From Euphorbia lathyris (Eukaryota > Streptophyta > Magnoliopsida > Malpighiales > Euphorbiaceae), in NCBI RefSeq assembly GCF_963576675.1, contig NC_088918.1, forward strand, positions 48,579,501-48,643,500: a DNA stretch of 64,000 bases, in the 5' to 3' direction. The position numbers and the translations under genes are program-made. Shown here piece by piece: positions 33,330 through 42,711 of this stretch. Position 1 is the first letter of the stretch; each line of letters starts with the position of its first letter. The notes under the pieces are model-generated. The model saw nothing but the letters and a program-made list of their open reading frames with translations. It made no database searches and was not told where the DNA came from.

Positions 33330-36167
33330 ATGACTAAGTTATCTTTCAAAGTCTCCGGTGCCGGCCACCAAAAGTCCAGCTCCGATGAACCTTCACAAAA
33401 CCCTTCTACACCGAGCAAGGGTAAAACTGGCCAAACTTCTGGCAAAGAGAAAGCTGTTAAGATCAGGACCTACTCCAAGGTCTTCGACAATATATCTGAA
33501 TGGAAGGTAGAACCCTCCAGATGGGTTTCAGAGCACTTTGTACAGAACGAACAGCCATTTGCCGAATGGATTTCTAAAAACGAATGGACTGGGCTGTTCT
33601 CGGTCAGGGATGAGACATATCCTGACCTAGTGAGGGAGTTTTACCACAACCTCAAGGTTGCCAGTGACTCCGCCGACTACCTAAGCACTGAAGTAAAAGG
33701 GAAAACCATCTTCATCAACCCTCTGTACATAGGAAATCTCCTCCATCTCAAAACTGAGGGAGTAAGGCTGAGGAAGTCAGGAGATCAGGACAAAACCAAC
33801 TACGTCCATACCTTCTGCAAACCTGAGGGTCACTCAGGAGAGATCTCAACATCTTCAATGGGACATCACCAGAAGATGGCTCACTACCTGCTGAGCTATT
33901 TCATTTACCCAAAGATCAACTGCACTACATCAGCAACCAACTTTGAACAGTGCTTCATATGGCACATGCTGACGTACACCCCCATCAACATGCCGGTCTT
34001 CTTAGTTGCTGGGTTCCTACGCAGCACGGGTACGATGAGACTTGGGTCACTCATAACTCGAATTCTTCTTGATCACAAGATTGATCTCAAAGGTGAGGAA
34101 TCCTTCAGAGGAACTGAGATCACAGCTGCCTCGCTGAGGGCACTTAAATTTGGACAACCCTTGAAGAAGGGAAAAGTTGCTGCTGTTGGTCAAACTGACC
34201 AAGCTGAGGAATCCACTGATGTGCCTCAGAAAGGGCGACGATCTAAGGCCCCAGCTTCTTGCAAGAGAAAGTCTGCTGAGACTCCTTCATCGAATGTTGA
34301 GTCTCCTACAAAGAGGCAGAGGTCAGCTGGAAAGTCAGCTGAAAAGAGAACCAGGCAAGATGAGCCTGGAACTAAGGAAGCTGCTGAGCTCTCTCAGAAG
34401 AAGCAGAAGACTTCATCTATGACTCCTCTACAGGCCATACCAACTGATTTCATCATACCGAGTGATTCTCATTTCACTCAATGCCAAGGTACTGATGCTG
34501 AGGAAACTGAGGTCCAGTTAGATGACCACTTCATCTCCCAAGTTGAGGAAGAACTTGATGGAGACAGCACTGCTAAAGACGAAGCTGAAGCCAGCGGTCA
34601 GGATGACGCTGAGGAGTCTGAAGAGTATGACAGCGAAATCGAGGTTGAAAATGCTAACACTGGGTTAGAGTGTGGAGCTGTGCAAATTGACACCGAGTTA
34701 GCTGCTGGAGTTGAGCAAGTTGAGCAAGTTGAGCAAGCTGACCGGACCCATACTGAGCACAAGGAACCTTCTCCTACTCACTCAGAAGAACCTGCTCATC
34801 ATACCACTCCACCGCGTAGAAGGCGAAAGCTGGTTAAGGCCAGTGAGAAAATGGTCAGTGAACCTCCTGTGCAATCACCATCTATTCCTGAACTTGTCCT
34901 CTCCAATACAACAAAGGATCGTTCTACTGTCAAACTGACATTCTTCAAGCGGCAATCCACTTCAACTTCCTCCGCGCCGTTGGAAAAACAAGCCTCTGTT
35001 TCTTCTCAACAGGAACATGCCGACCATAACACTTCAACCACATCAACTAGTCAGGTTGAACCGACCACTGCTCATGTTGTCTCCTCAAGCATGGTGCTGA
35101 CTCCCCATCTTTCTGCTGTCAGCACAGACAGTGTTCGGGTTATGTCTTCCATCAACAACCTCTCTGCTGATCAATCAATAATTCCTCCAACTCAAGTACA
35201 GATTGAGCCAACTCATCCAGTCACTGACCAGGGTACTCCCTTCACTCCACCTTCTTCTGGTCATACTGATGTACATCGGGATGCCACTGAGTCCGGCAAA
35301 AAGCTCATTGACTCAGTGCAAGCACTCATCCATGATCTTCAACACTCCGCTTCGCCTGCTGCTGGATCTTCAATTCCTGAGACAACTCAGCTCTCCCAGG
35401 TCACTCTACTTCTCAACGAAGTCAAAGGACTCAAGGATCTGCTGAATGTAGTCTTGTCACTCCAAGCCCAGCAAGCTAAGCAGGATTCACTTGCCAAGTT
35501 GGCAGAGATACAGCTGTCAACAATTCAACACCTGAACTCACTCCATCAACAAGTTCAGAAGTTGTCTGCTGTGAACACTGACTACGCCACTTCCTCAGAA
35601 CTCAAGATGCTTTTTGCTCAGCTTCATACTGAGCAACTTAAGACAAATGAGCAAATGGTGTCCTATAGTCAGTGCTCAGTCGAGCAAATCGGTGAGGCCA
35701 TCAGGCTACTTAACCTCAACAAGCAAGAGATGGATACTGACGCTTTGAAGCAGAATGAGTTGCTGTCTCTCGCACAACAATCTTTCAACCACATCCGTCA
35801 TAATAATATCCAGCGTCATCATTATGACTCAGCTCTCTTGAAAACTTTCCACCAAGTCTTTGCTGGCCTCTCTGAAGCTCTCATCTGGCAAGCCAAAGCT
35901 CAAGCTTTCAGTGTAAATATGCTCAGTGCTGCTGATCTTCATATACCAGTCGAAGTATCAGCTGATGGAGTTGCCATTTTTGATGGCGTCAATGAAAGTG
36001 CTGACAAACTAAAAGAGCTTTCACAAGAACTGACTCGCGCTGTCTTAACCGATGCGTTTAAGCTCCCTGAAGTTGACAAAACGGGGGAGAAAGCGCAAGC
36101 TGCTAGAGCTCAGCATGAGCAACGTCAGTACGAGCAAAGTCAGTCACAGGGCAAGAAAAAGAAATAG
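33330..36167 (+). CDS. third ORF of the Sirevirus-like element, 945 residues, unknown function
   Basis: An uninterrupted ORF 483 bp after pol. Residues about 45-270 resemble the family annotated as putative plant transposon protein (WKVEPSRWVSEHF, ETYPDLVREFYHNLKV, IFINPLYIGNLLHL). Next come lysine/arginine clusters that could act as nuclear localisation signals (CKRKSAE, TKRQRSAGK, SQKKQK), an acidic stretch (about 385-445, including the repeat VEQVEQVEQ), a long S/T/P-rich linker, and a Q/L-rich helical region (about 690-900) with heptad character, ending GKKKK. No signal peptide or membrane segment is visible, so it does not look like an envelope protein. It has stayed open while gag and pol each carry a stop. 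Confidence 0.82.
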   Translation: MTKLSFKVSGAGHQKSSSDEPSQNPSTPSKGKTGQTSGKEKAVKIRTYSKVFDNISEWKVEPSRWVSEHFVQNEQPFAEWISKNEWTGLFSVRDETYPDLVREFYHNLKVASDSADYLSTEVKGKTIFINPLYIGNLLHLKTEGVRLRKSGDQDKTNYVHTFCKPEGHSGEISTSSMGHHQKMAHYLLSYFIYPKINCTTSATNFEQCFIWHMLTYTPINMPVFLVAGFLRSTGTMRLGSLITRILLDHKIDLKGEESFRGTEITAASLRALKFGQPLKKGKVAAVGQTDQAEESTDVPQKGRRSKAPASCKRKSAETPSSNVESPTKRQRSAGKSAEKRTRQDEPGTKEAAELSQKKQKTSSMTPLQAIPTDFIIPSDSHFTQCQGTDAEETEVQLDDHFISQVEEELDGDSTAKDEAEASGQDDAEESEEYDSEIEVENANTGLECGAVQIDTELAAGVEQVEQVEQADRTHTEHKEPSPTHSEEPAHHTTPPRRRRKLVKASEKMVSEPPVQSPSIPELVLSNTTKDRSTVKLTFFKRQSTSTSSAPLEKQASVSSQQEHADHNTSTTSTSQVEPTTAHVVSSSMVLTPHLSAVSTDSVRVMSSINNLSADQSIIPPTQVQIEPTHPVTDQGTPFTPPSSGHTDVHRDATESGKKLIDSVQALIHDLQHSASPAAGSSIPETTQLSQVTLLLNEVKGLKDLLNVVLSLQAQQAKQDSLAKLAEIQLSTIQHLNSLHQQVQKLSAVNTDYATSSELKMLFAQLHTEQLKTNEQMVSYSQCSVEQIGEAIRLLNLNKQEMDTDALKQNELLSLAQQSFNHIRHNNIQRHHYDSALLKTFHQVFAGLSEALIWQAKAQAFSVNMLSAADLHIPVEVSADGVAIFDGVNESADKLKELSQELTRAVLTDAFKLPEVDKTGEKAQAARAQHEQRQYEQSQSQGKKKK

Positions 36168-36601
36168 ATAGGCTAGGTCTTAACATTTGTAATCTATGTG
36201 CTATGTTTATTTCTTTTGCTGTGTAACTGCTGACTTCTTTCAACTTATATATCATACTTACTTTTCTTATTCAAATACTGAGTTATGATATATGCTAATA
36301 AGTACTGAGTTATTATGTATCTTCATTTATATCAGCTTTGTTTAACACTTATAATATTTATTGACTAAATGATATGCTGATAACATGTTTGACATGAACC
36401 TATACACTTATGAAATATTCTGATAAGAACTCATTGAACAACAAATTACTCAGCGCGCTCTATATGTCTAAAACTTCCGCCTAACACTGAGTAAATAGAA
36501 TATGTGATATAGCTGACCTATATCTGAAAACTGACCTTAGACTTACTCATTTAAATCCTTAAATGTCTTAAGTAAAACTAAGTCAGTAGCTCAACCCTTA
36601 C

Positions 36602-36696
36602 GGGGGAGTTTGCTAAATTATACTAGGTCAACTATCATGGGGGAGCTCATACTGAGTTCCTTGCTGAATAGTTTTGCCAACATCAAAATGGGGGAG
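36602..36696 (+). promoter_or_regulatory. three successive polypurine tracts
   Basis: GGGGGAG occurs at 36602-36608, 36639-36645 and 36690-36696, the last two bases before the LTR. Multiple tracts upstream of the 3' LTR are a described Sirevirus feature. Confidence 0.85.
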
Positions 36697-36698
36697 TT

Positions 36699-38031
36699 TG
36701 TTGAAACACCTTTCCACATAATTTTGATTTGACAAAATTGTTTAAGTATAAATTAAAATACATATTCTAAACACACTAAGTTTAAATGCTTTGATTTATT
36801 CTACTAATGTGTTTGTTCAATGTTGAGTATAAATGTTATAAGTCATAAGGATTGGAAGGCCCAAGCCCAATACGGAAGCCAAGGCCCAAGTCAAACAACT
36901 CAGTACACTCGGCCCGCGTATGTCAAGACGTTGCCGTTTTGAACAAAACGCAACTCAGCAAACGGAAGGATCTAGAAGACCTTCAGGAACAACTTCACAA
37001 TGAAGCTGCTGAGTAGTCTCGACAAAGCGTACAAGACAGCAGCTGGCAAAGGAAAACTTCCAGACAAAGTGTTTCCTCTTTTGGCAAAGTTCAGACGACA
37101 CAGTATGCTGTCCAGTTGACTTTACCATAAAAGGAGAGACCATCTGCTGAGCTGACCGAGGACAGAAGATACACGATTGTGATTGGCCGAGAGCTCTGAG
37201 CAAGTCAGGATGACACCGACATATAGCCGTTTCCCTCCAACGGTTATTTCGAAATTCGAAATGACCGATGCCCAGACGTCTCTATAAATAGTGCCATCAC
37301 AAGCTTCATTACACACAGAACTTGAAAAAGCCATTACGCTGACCAAATCTCTACAAGTTCTGCAAGCAAGAAGCAAAGCAAAAATTCTTACACTACATTT
37401 CTCATATCTGTGTAAAAGTCTAGAGTGATTGTAAATCGTCTAAAGTGTCTTAGCACATCTTTGTATTAGGACAAAACACTTATCATTTCTAGAGATAGAA
37501 AGGAGAGGCTGAGTACTCGGTTTTAAGTACTCAGCGGAGAGATTAGGATTGAGTAGAAGTATAGAGGAAGGTACTCTTGTCATACTCAATTGCTAATATT
37601 GTAAAAGGTTTGAGGCTCTACCTTTAAAGAGCTCAGTAGAGTATTTGAAATCTCGAAACGTGTTCCGGGGACAGGACGTAGGCTTAGAAGAAGCCGAACC
37701 TGGATAAATCTGCTGAGTGAAGTATTTCTTACCTTAACTCCTTATTTATATTGCTTGCTTTAAATAATCAAAACTGACCAAGTAAAGAGGTCAAGTTGAG
37801 TTGTGCGCGTTGAACGTCTGAGCTCAGGAATAGACTCTAAGTGCTATTTCCTGACTCAAGCTAAGAAACTGACCTAGTCACCTGTTGACTAAGCCAGTAT
37901 CTTATTGTTTACTCAGCGCCGCTGTTCAAATCTTTTTCTTTAGAAAAAGAAGTCTGCCTAAATTGCAAAAAGTTTAAATAGTTCCTAACCCCCCCCTGGA
38001 ACTATACTTGCAACTGAACAAGGGACCAACA
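36699..38031 (+). repeat. 3' LTR of the Sirevirus-like element
   Basis: Partner of 26572-27907; the TATA box at 37283-37290 is conserved. Differences include t/g and t/c near 36913, a/c near 37216 and a shortened C-run near 37990. Confidence 0.93.
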
Positions 38032-38180
38032 ATGAAGCCTCGTCTTCATCTCCAAATAATGAAGCCTCATCTTCATCCAAGTAATGAAGCCTCGTCTTCA
38101 TCCAAGTAATGAAGCCTCGTCTTCATCTCCAAACAATGAAGCCTCGTCTTCATCAAAGTAATGAATTCACGTCTTCATCA
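38032..38180 (+). repeat. 25-bp minisatellite aatgaagcctcgtcttcatccaagt
   Basis: About six units here, with two more left of the Sirevirus (about 26530-26571); the insertion split the array. Each unit contains the dyad gaagcctcgtcttc. It belongs to the 3' variable region of the Tat element. Confidence 0.85.
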
Positions 38181-38600
38181 TAGAAATAACAAAGTGCACA
38201 AAAGTCCCTAAATGGCTGATCATTCTTACTGATCCCTAAGGGCGGGTCATTCTCCTCAATATGACAGAACTGAAGAAAAGAAGTCCCTAAGGCGAATCAT
38301 AATCCTATGCGGTAGGAACAAATGGTCCCATAAAGGGCGGGTTATTCCCTTTCTAAAGGAAATATAACTCTCATAAAGCCCCTAGAGGATAATAATGGAT
38401 ACGGTTGGCCACCTATCCACAAGGAAGCAAAAGCCCCTAAAAGTGCATCATATCCATATATGATCCCACATAGGGCGGATCTTGTTCATAAGATCCCGCA
38501 TAAGGAAGCCCCAAAAGGCGCATCATTTCCATATATGATCCCCCATCTAGGGCGGGTCCACTTTCCTCCAAGATAGAAAAATAAAACACCATTTAGACAG
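38181..38600 (+). repeat. remaining Tat 3' repeat region
   Basis: Degenerate repeats of gggcggatc/gggcgggtc, ccctaaag(g) and ggttggccaccta, the same family as 25560-26460, at shorter spacing. Confidence 0.6.
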
Positions 38601-38636
38601 CCCTAAAGAGCTTTTTATACCTTTAGGGGGGGCTTC
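38601..38636 (+). promoter_or_regulatory. Tat hairpin and polypurine tract
   Basis: ccctaaagagcttt, then the purine tract taggggggg (38624-38632), then cttc and the LTR. It matches the module at 17542-17584. Confidence 0.75.
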
Positions 38637-39329
38637 TGATAACAACCCAAATTATTCTTGAATAAGGAATAAGGGAAAATTAATAGAAATAATGACAAAC
38701 CATTATTCATTCTAAAAGAGATATTTATGCATGATTAATGTGGAATTAATGATAATTAATGCAGGGGCGAATATGCAAATAATGAGAAAAAGGAAGGAGT
38801 CTCTAGCATTATGCCACGCCACATGGATCATGGCGAGATACGCCATAACGAGATACGCCCGATGAGAGCGAGTAGTGGAGACCCGCCATAGCTCTCAAGG
38901 AGAGCGTACATACGCCTTGACGGATCAAAGAATATGAAAAGACGCCTTTATTACCATCCATGAATGGGAATAAATACAATTAAATGGCAATTAATAGCCA
39001 TTAAAGGGGAATAAAGACTTGACTGTTCGAATACCTCAACTCTGAGGGTTTCAATGCTAAATGCTGGGATTAATGGAGAATTGATAGCAATTAAAGATGA
39101 GTAATGACACAACTCTTCACCTGCTTCCTCATTAATGCTGAAGGTTACAGAAACCTATATAAATACCCCAGCTTCCTAGGATCAAAGGTACACTTACTGA
39201 TTCTCTACTTTTGTGCTTACAGTTTATTCTCAGAAATATTACTGACTTTGGCATCGGAGTGTCCCCGGCCGATCCCAACGGCGCCTCACAAGGAAGTGCT
39301 CCGATCAAGGTTTTTTCCCCGAGTTATCA
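38637..39329 (+). repeat. 3' LTR of the Tat-type element
   Basis: Partner of 20848-21540, equal length. TATA box at 39156-39165. Followed by the second ACGTG and the rest of PMD exon 5. Confidence 0.92.
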
Positions 39330-40155
39330 ACGTGGTTGCCTTATGGTCCTGTCCCCGATGATGATCGGCTTCGAGTGTCCTACGTCGGTTGGGTACGGTG
39401 TAGAGACATCGTCGAGCCGTATATGCCCGATCGAGCGCTGCGACAGATCGGATATACTCAGCCTATCCCAGCTGAGCGTATTATACCTGATAAAGCAGTA
39501 CGACCATGGAGATCTTTATTGTACAAGCTCATGCATTCCTCTGTCACAGTTGAGGATACCTGGCGGAGATTTCCATCGGCTCGGGGCATTGATCGGAGGA
39601 GATGCCGACCAGTTGGATACGATCCCACTGCCTGTGATCCTGCTTATATGGACTGGTATATGCGATATTCGCATCCTCATCTCCTTCATGCACCACAGGC
39701 TGGACCGGTCCAGCATGCTCGCGCCAATAGCGAATTTGTAAGTTTATTATTATTTAATATTATTATTTAGTATTAGTTTATATGTGTTTATTTTTTAATA
39801 TTTATTTATTTATTTATTTTTGCAGTGGGTTAGCTGGTTGTGGCGTGTCACCCAACTATCGGCTACCCACCGATCCGACGAGGATGCTCCACGCATTAAG
39901 AGGGAGATGGATGAGTTTATGGAGGCGTGGCGTCGGGCGAACTAAATTATTTTTGTAGAATTTCATACATTTTAACACTTTTGATATTATATGTACTCTT
40001 TTATGTTTATTAATTTTTATTTTAATGTTTATGTTTTTATATTTTATTTGTTAAAGGGTAATTCGAGTTAAAATGTCGTAATTTTATTTCTAAACGGATA
40101 ATTCGAGTTAACCACAATTATCAATAATTTTTTTTGAGATTTAGGCATGCGGGCA

Positions 40156-40191
40156 TGAGGTAATCACGCCTGGTGAGGCGTGATTACCTCA
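40156..40191 (+). repeat. perfect 16-bp-stem hairpin near the right end of the PMD locus
   Basis: TGAGGTAATCACGCCT, loop GGTG, AGGCGTGATTACCTCA. Flanks (gcgggca / cgctcgcg) extend the symmetry imperfectly. The inner arms share ATCACGCC/GGCGTGAT with the array at 18810-18990. Confidence 0.85.
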
Positions 40192-40284
40192 CGCTCGCGT
40201 GCTGGAAAAGGTTTTTCCCCCATTTTTCCACCTCCAAAACTCAAAGGGTACTTTCATCCTTTTACGGGGCTAGAGGTGGAAAAT

Positions 40285-41292
40285 TGGAACAGGGTTTAAC
40301 AACATCCAAAATTTATGGGTAGTAGTACGCATGGAGTGAAGGTACGCCCAACAACACTATCAATATGCACCACCGACCTCTCTTTGAAAACCAAAACTCA
40401 ACACTACAATATTTTGTTAATCCACGTGTTTACTATTGAAAGTTGACATCTTTTTCATTAAAAATAAAAATTCGGCAGTTGGGCTGGCTTGGGTAGGTAA
40501 TTAACCAATTAATAAATGCTGCTATTCCTAATTATATAAACGTGCTAATGCAAAATCAGACCCATTAATTAATTAATTAACTTACGACCAAACATCTCAA
40601 AAAGCTCAACTGCATTTTACCAAATTGTCTCAGACTTACCTTTTCTTATATTTTCGCAACAAATTATTTGTATGTTTAGAGGCATATGCACTTGCTTTTA
40701 TAGAGGAATTATTACAACCTCTTTTTTCAATTTTAATCAACTACTATACTTAATATTCACAACGTGTTAGGAAACTGATTTTACAATTAACTATTCTTAT
40801 TCTGTTACCCTAATTATTTGGAAAAATTATAAAACTGGTTCAATTTGAAAGCTTATTTATATATTTCAATTTCTTACCAATCTAGACATTTTAACTTCAT
40901 TTGGATAAAAATATCCTAATTTTTTTCTTTACTGTAGATAAAATCGAAGAACTGGTTTCCTTTCTTCTCGGTTTCCCTCTTCCCTTCTTTTCTTTCTCTT
41001 CATTGTCTACAACAATTTAGACAACAATCAATCCAATAGGAAAAGCTTTTGTTCATCCAACATTCCAATTCAAAAATCAGGTAAGGCTTTGTTATTTATT
41101 GCTGGAAAAAACTGAATTGAACTAAATGCTACGAAATATTGAACTGGACTGAATTTAACTGAATGCTATTGAACTTAACTGAATGCTACTGAACTTAACA
41201 ATAATGATGCTATTAGACTTTAAAATAATTTTAATGATAATATTATATATTAATACGCTTATAATAATAATAATGGTTGTAATAATGTGTTA
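40285..41292 (+). other. AT-rich intergenic sequence
   Basis: No ORF or element ends recognised. A short attaattaattaa run lies near 40565, and the word gaactg(a)a recurs near 41110-41200. Confidence 0.45.
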
Positions 41293-41437
41293 GGCTATGG
41301 TTACTTTGTTTTTTACAAAGTAAGTCTTACTTTATTTTTTCCACCATTGGATGGTGATGAACTTTGACAAAGTAAGCACATCCAATGGATGAAAAAACAA
41401 AGTAAAGCTTACTTTGTCAAAAACAAAGTAAGCATAG
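41293..41437 (+). mobile_element. MITE, 145 bp, ggctatg...catag termini
   Basis: Terminal inverted repeats ggctatggttactttgt and acaaagtaagcatag, with the internal repeat caccattggat/atccaatgg. Related copies lie at 46071-46200 and, in half, at 19857-19935. Flanking TTA on the left suggests a PIF/Harbinger-type target but this is not proven. Confidence 0.7.
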
Positions 41438-41446
41438 AAGACACCT

Positions 41447-41447
<1 letters not shown>

Positions 41448-41511
<64 letters not shown>
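41448..41511 (+). repeat. (TAA)n microsatellite, about 21 units
   Basis: Uninterrupted taa trinucleotide run, ending in tatatatt. It begins about 10 bp after the MITE. Confidence 0.95.
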
Positions 41512-41512
<1 letters not shown>

Positions 41513-41647
41513 TATATTATTAAAGATAAAACTAAATTGAATATCAAATAAAAGCTCGGCTCGATAAAAATCTATGAAATTAAATAAAAATGAGTCTAAT
41601 TTTAACTAAAAATACAAATTACATAAAAACACAAATTTACATAAAGG

Positions 41648-41984
41648 GATAAGGTACCAAAATTATGGTTTTTTGGAAAGTATCAATTTAGACTCCACGT
41701 ACAAAATAATAGCAATATATATCTAACGTTTAAAAAATGGTACCAATTAAGGTCTCGATAACGGATTGGACACGTCATTGATATTACTCAGTTAAGTTCT
41801 GATTTCTCCCTCCACGTACAATTGACAGAACTTAATGGAGTAATATCAATGATGTGTCTCGTTCCGTTATTGAGGCCTAAATCGGTACCCTTTTTTAAAC
41901 GTTAAGCTTATATTGGTGCTATTTTGTACGTGATGCCTAAATTGATACTTCTCCAAAAACCATAGGCTATTTTGGTACCTTATC
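41648..41984 (+). mobile_element. foldback MITE, 337 bp, GATAAGGTACC termini
   Basis: gataaggtaccaaaa at the left and ttttggtaccttatc at the right. The two halves are inverted relatives over about 150 bp each (shared words include agtatcaattta, cacgtacaaaat, aacgtttaaaaaa, tgatattactc), so the whole element can fold into one long hairpin. Confidence 0.8.
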
Positions 41985-42000
41985 TCAATTATAAATTATT

Positions 42001-42165
42001 TATAAATAATTATAATTATAATAAATAATGGTAAATTATAGAAAAGTATATATAAATAATTAAAATTATAATAAATAACAATAATAATAATAAACTATAT
42101 ATAAATTATAAACAATAATAATAAATTATATATAAATAATTATAATTATAATAAATAATGATAAA
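42001..42165 (+). repeat. AT-rich degenerate tandem repeat
   Basis: Variants of ataaataattataattataataaataatg repeat four to five times. Confidence 0.65.
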
Positions 42166-42469
42166 TTACTGAATGCTGAACTGGACTGATTGTTACTGAA
42201 ATTAAGTAACAAAGAACAAAGCCTAAGTCTTGTGTTGATCCTTACCTACATTTCAATTTCAATTTCATATAATATTGTAAGATGATGGATACTTGATATA
42301 TATGTCAAATGCAAGTGAAATTAGCTTAGTTAATAATAATGTTGAACCCAGATTTTGTTGTTTGAACTCGCATTGTCATTAAAAATGGCATATATCAGTA
42401 CGTCTCTGCAATTCCCGACACTTGTCGAGTTTAAATGTTGTGACCTAACACGACAATGTGGAGAAGTGA

Positions 42470-42680
42470 TTTCAATATTGCTACGTTATATTATAACGCG
42501 ACAAACGTCAATAACCAACATATTGTCGCGTTGTCGCATTATATCATAACGCAACAATACCTGCTGATTAAAATATTGTCGCGTTATATCATAACACGAT
42601 AATACCTGCTGATTAAAATATTATCGCGCGAAAACACCTGTTGTTTAAAATATTATCACATTGTCGCATTTTGTTTGTTA
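42470..42680 (+). repeat. tandem repeat of about 45-50 bp with a gtcgcgttata dyad
   Basis: Three to four units of aatattgtcgcgttatatcataacgcgacaatacctgctgatt, decaying to the right. The core GTCGCGTTAT...ATAACGCGAC is a dyad. Confidence 0.75.
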
Positions 42681-42711
42681 ATTTGTGTTTTTTTTTATGA
42701 AATGCAGAAGT

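Larger units (their letters stand above)
26572..38031 (+). mobile_element. complete Sirevirus-like copia element nested in the Tat element
   Basis: LTRs 26572-27907 (1336 bp) and 36699-38031 (1333 bp) are flanked by ATGAA (26567-26571 and 38032-38036). They differ at about nine bases and one short C-run indel (about 0.7 %), so it is younger than its host element. Order: LTR, primer-binding site for initiator tRNA-Met, gag, pol (protease, integrase, RT, RNase H: copia order), a third 945-codon ORF, three polypurine tracts, LTR. The extra ORF and repeated polypurine tracts are Sirevirus hallmarks. Confidence 0.93.
20848..39329 (+). mobile_element. complete Tat-type gypsy element inserted in PMD exon 5
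   Basis: LTRs of 693 bp each (20848-21540 and 38637-39329) are flanked by the target duplication ACGTG (20843-20847 and 39330-39334). By hand the LTRs differ at about 11 sites, ten of them transitions (about 1.6 %). Removing the nested Sirevirus leaves about 7 kb: a MITE, a short gag start, scrambled gag/protease/RT relics, a long 3' tandem-repeat region and a polypurine tract. No enzyme is intact, so it was probably moved in trans or decayed fast. Confidence 0.9.
18675..39945 (+). pseudogene. plant mobile domain (MAIN-LIKE type) gene split by a retrotransposon
   Basis: Exons with matching phases: 18675-18713, 19170-19530, 19978-20192, 20298-20760, 20840-20847 joined to 39335-39737, and 39826-39945 (stop TAA). 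Recognisable PMD parts are LSHLPHIMFRNLD, LYRQLGIASRGDC, LTLLQAWIYEYFP and PDRALRQIGYTQPIP, followed by a short C-terminal exon. The start ATG at 18675 is chosen because the 13-codon exon ends at a good GTAAGA donor. Damage: an internal deletion with frameshift near 20390, an in-frame TAG near 20500, and the 18.5-kb Tat element inserted eight bases into exon five. PMD proteins act in the nucleus in silencing and genome maintenance; this copy is dead. Confidence 0.75.
18550..40284 (+). mobile_element. possible Mutator-like element carrying a PMD gene
   Basis: Around the PMD gene, 18550-18570 (tttatacctctagcctcg) and 40265-40284 (cggggctagaggtggaaaat) are inverted relatives, about 15 matches. 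Both sides contain ATCACGCC/GGCGTGAT dyads just inside (18810-18990 and 40156-40191). PMD genes are known passengers of MULE transposons. No transposase or target duplication was found, so this boundary is tentative. Confidence 0.35.

Noticed and set aside
33330..36167. Envelope-like gene
   Set aside because: No signal peptide, transmembrane segment or cleavage-site pattern visible; it looks nuclear rather than membrane-bound.
39211..39741. 176-codon ORF overlapping the PMD exon
   Set aside because: It starts inside the Tat LTR and is out of frame with the PMD motifs; the frame used at 39335-39737 carries the conserved residues.
41332..41547. 71-codon ORF with poly-isoleucine
   Set aside because: Translation of the TAA microsatellite on the opposite strand.
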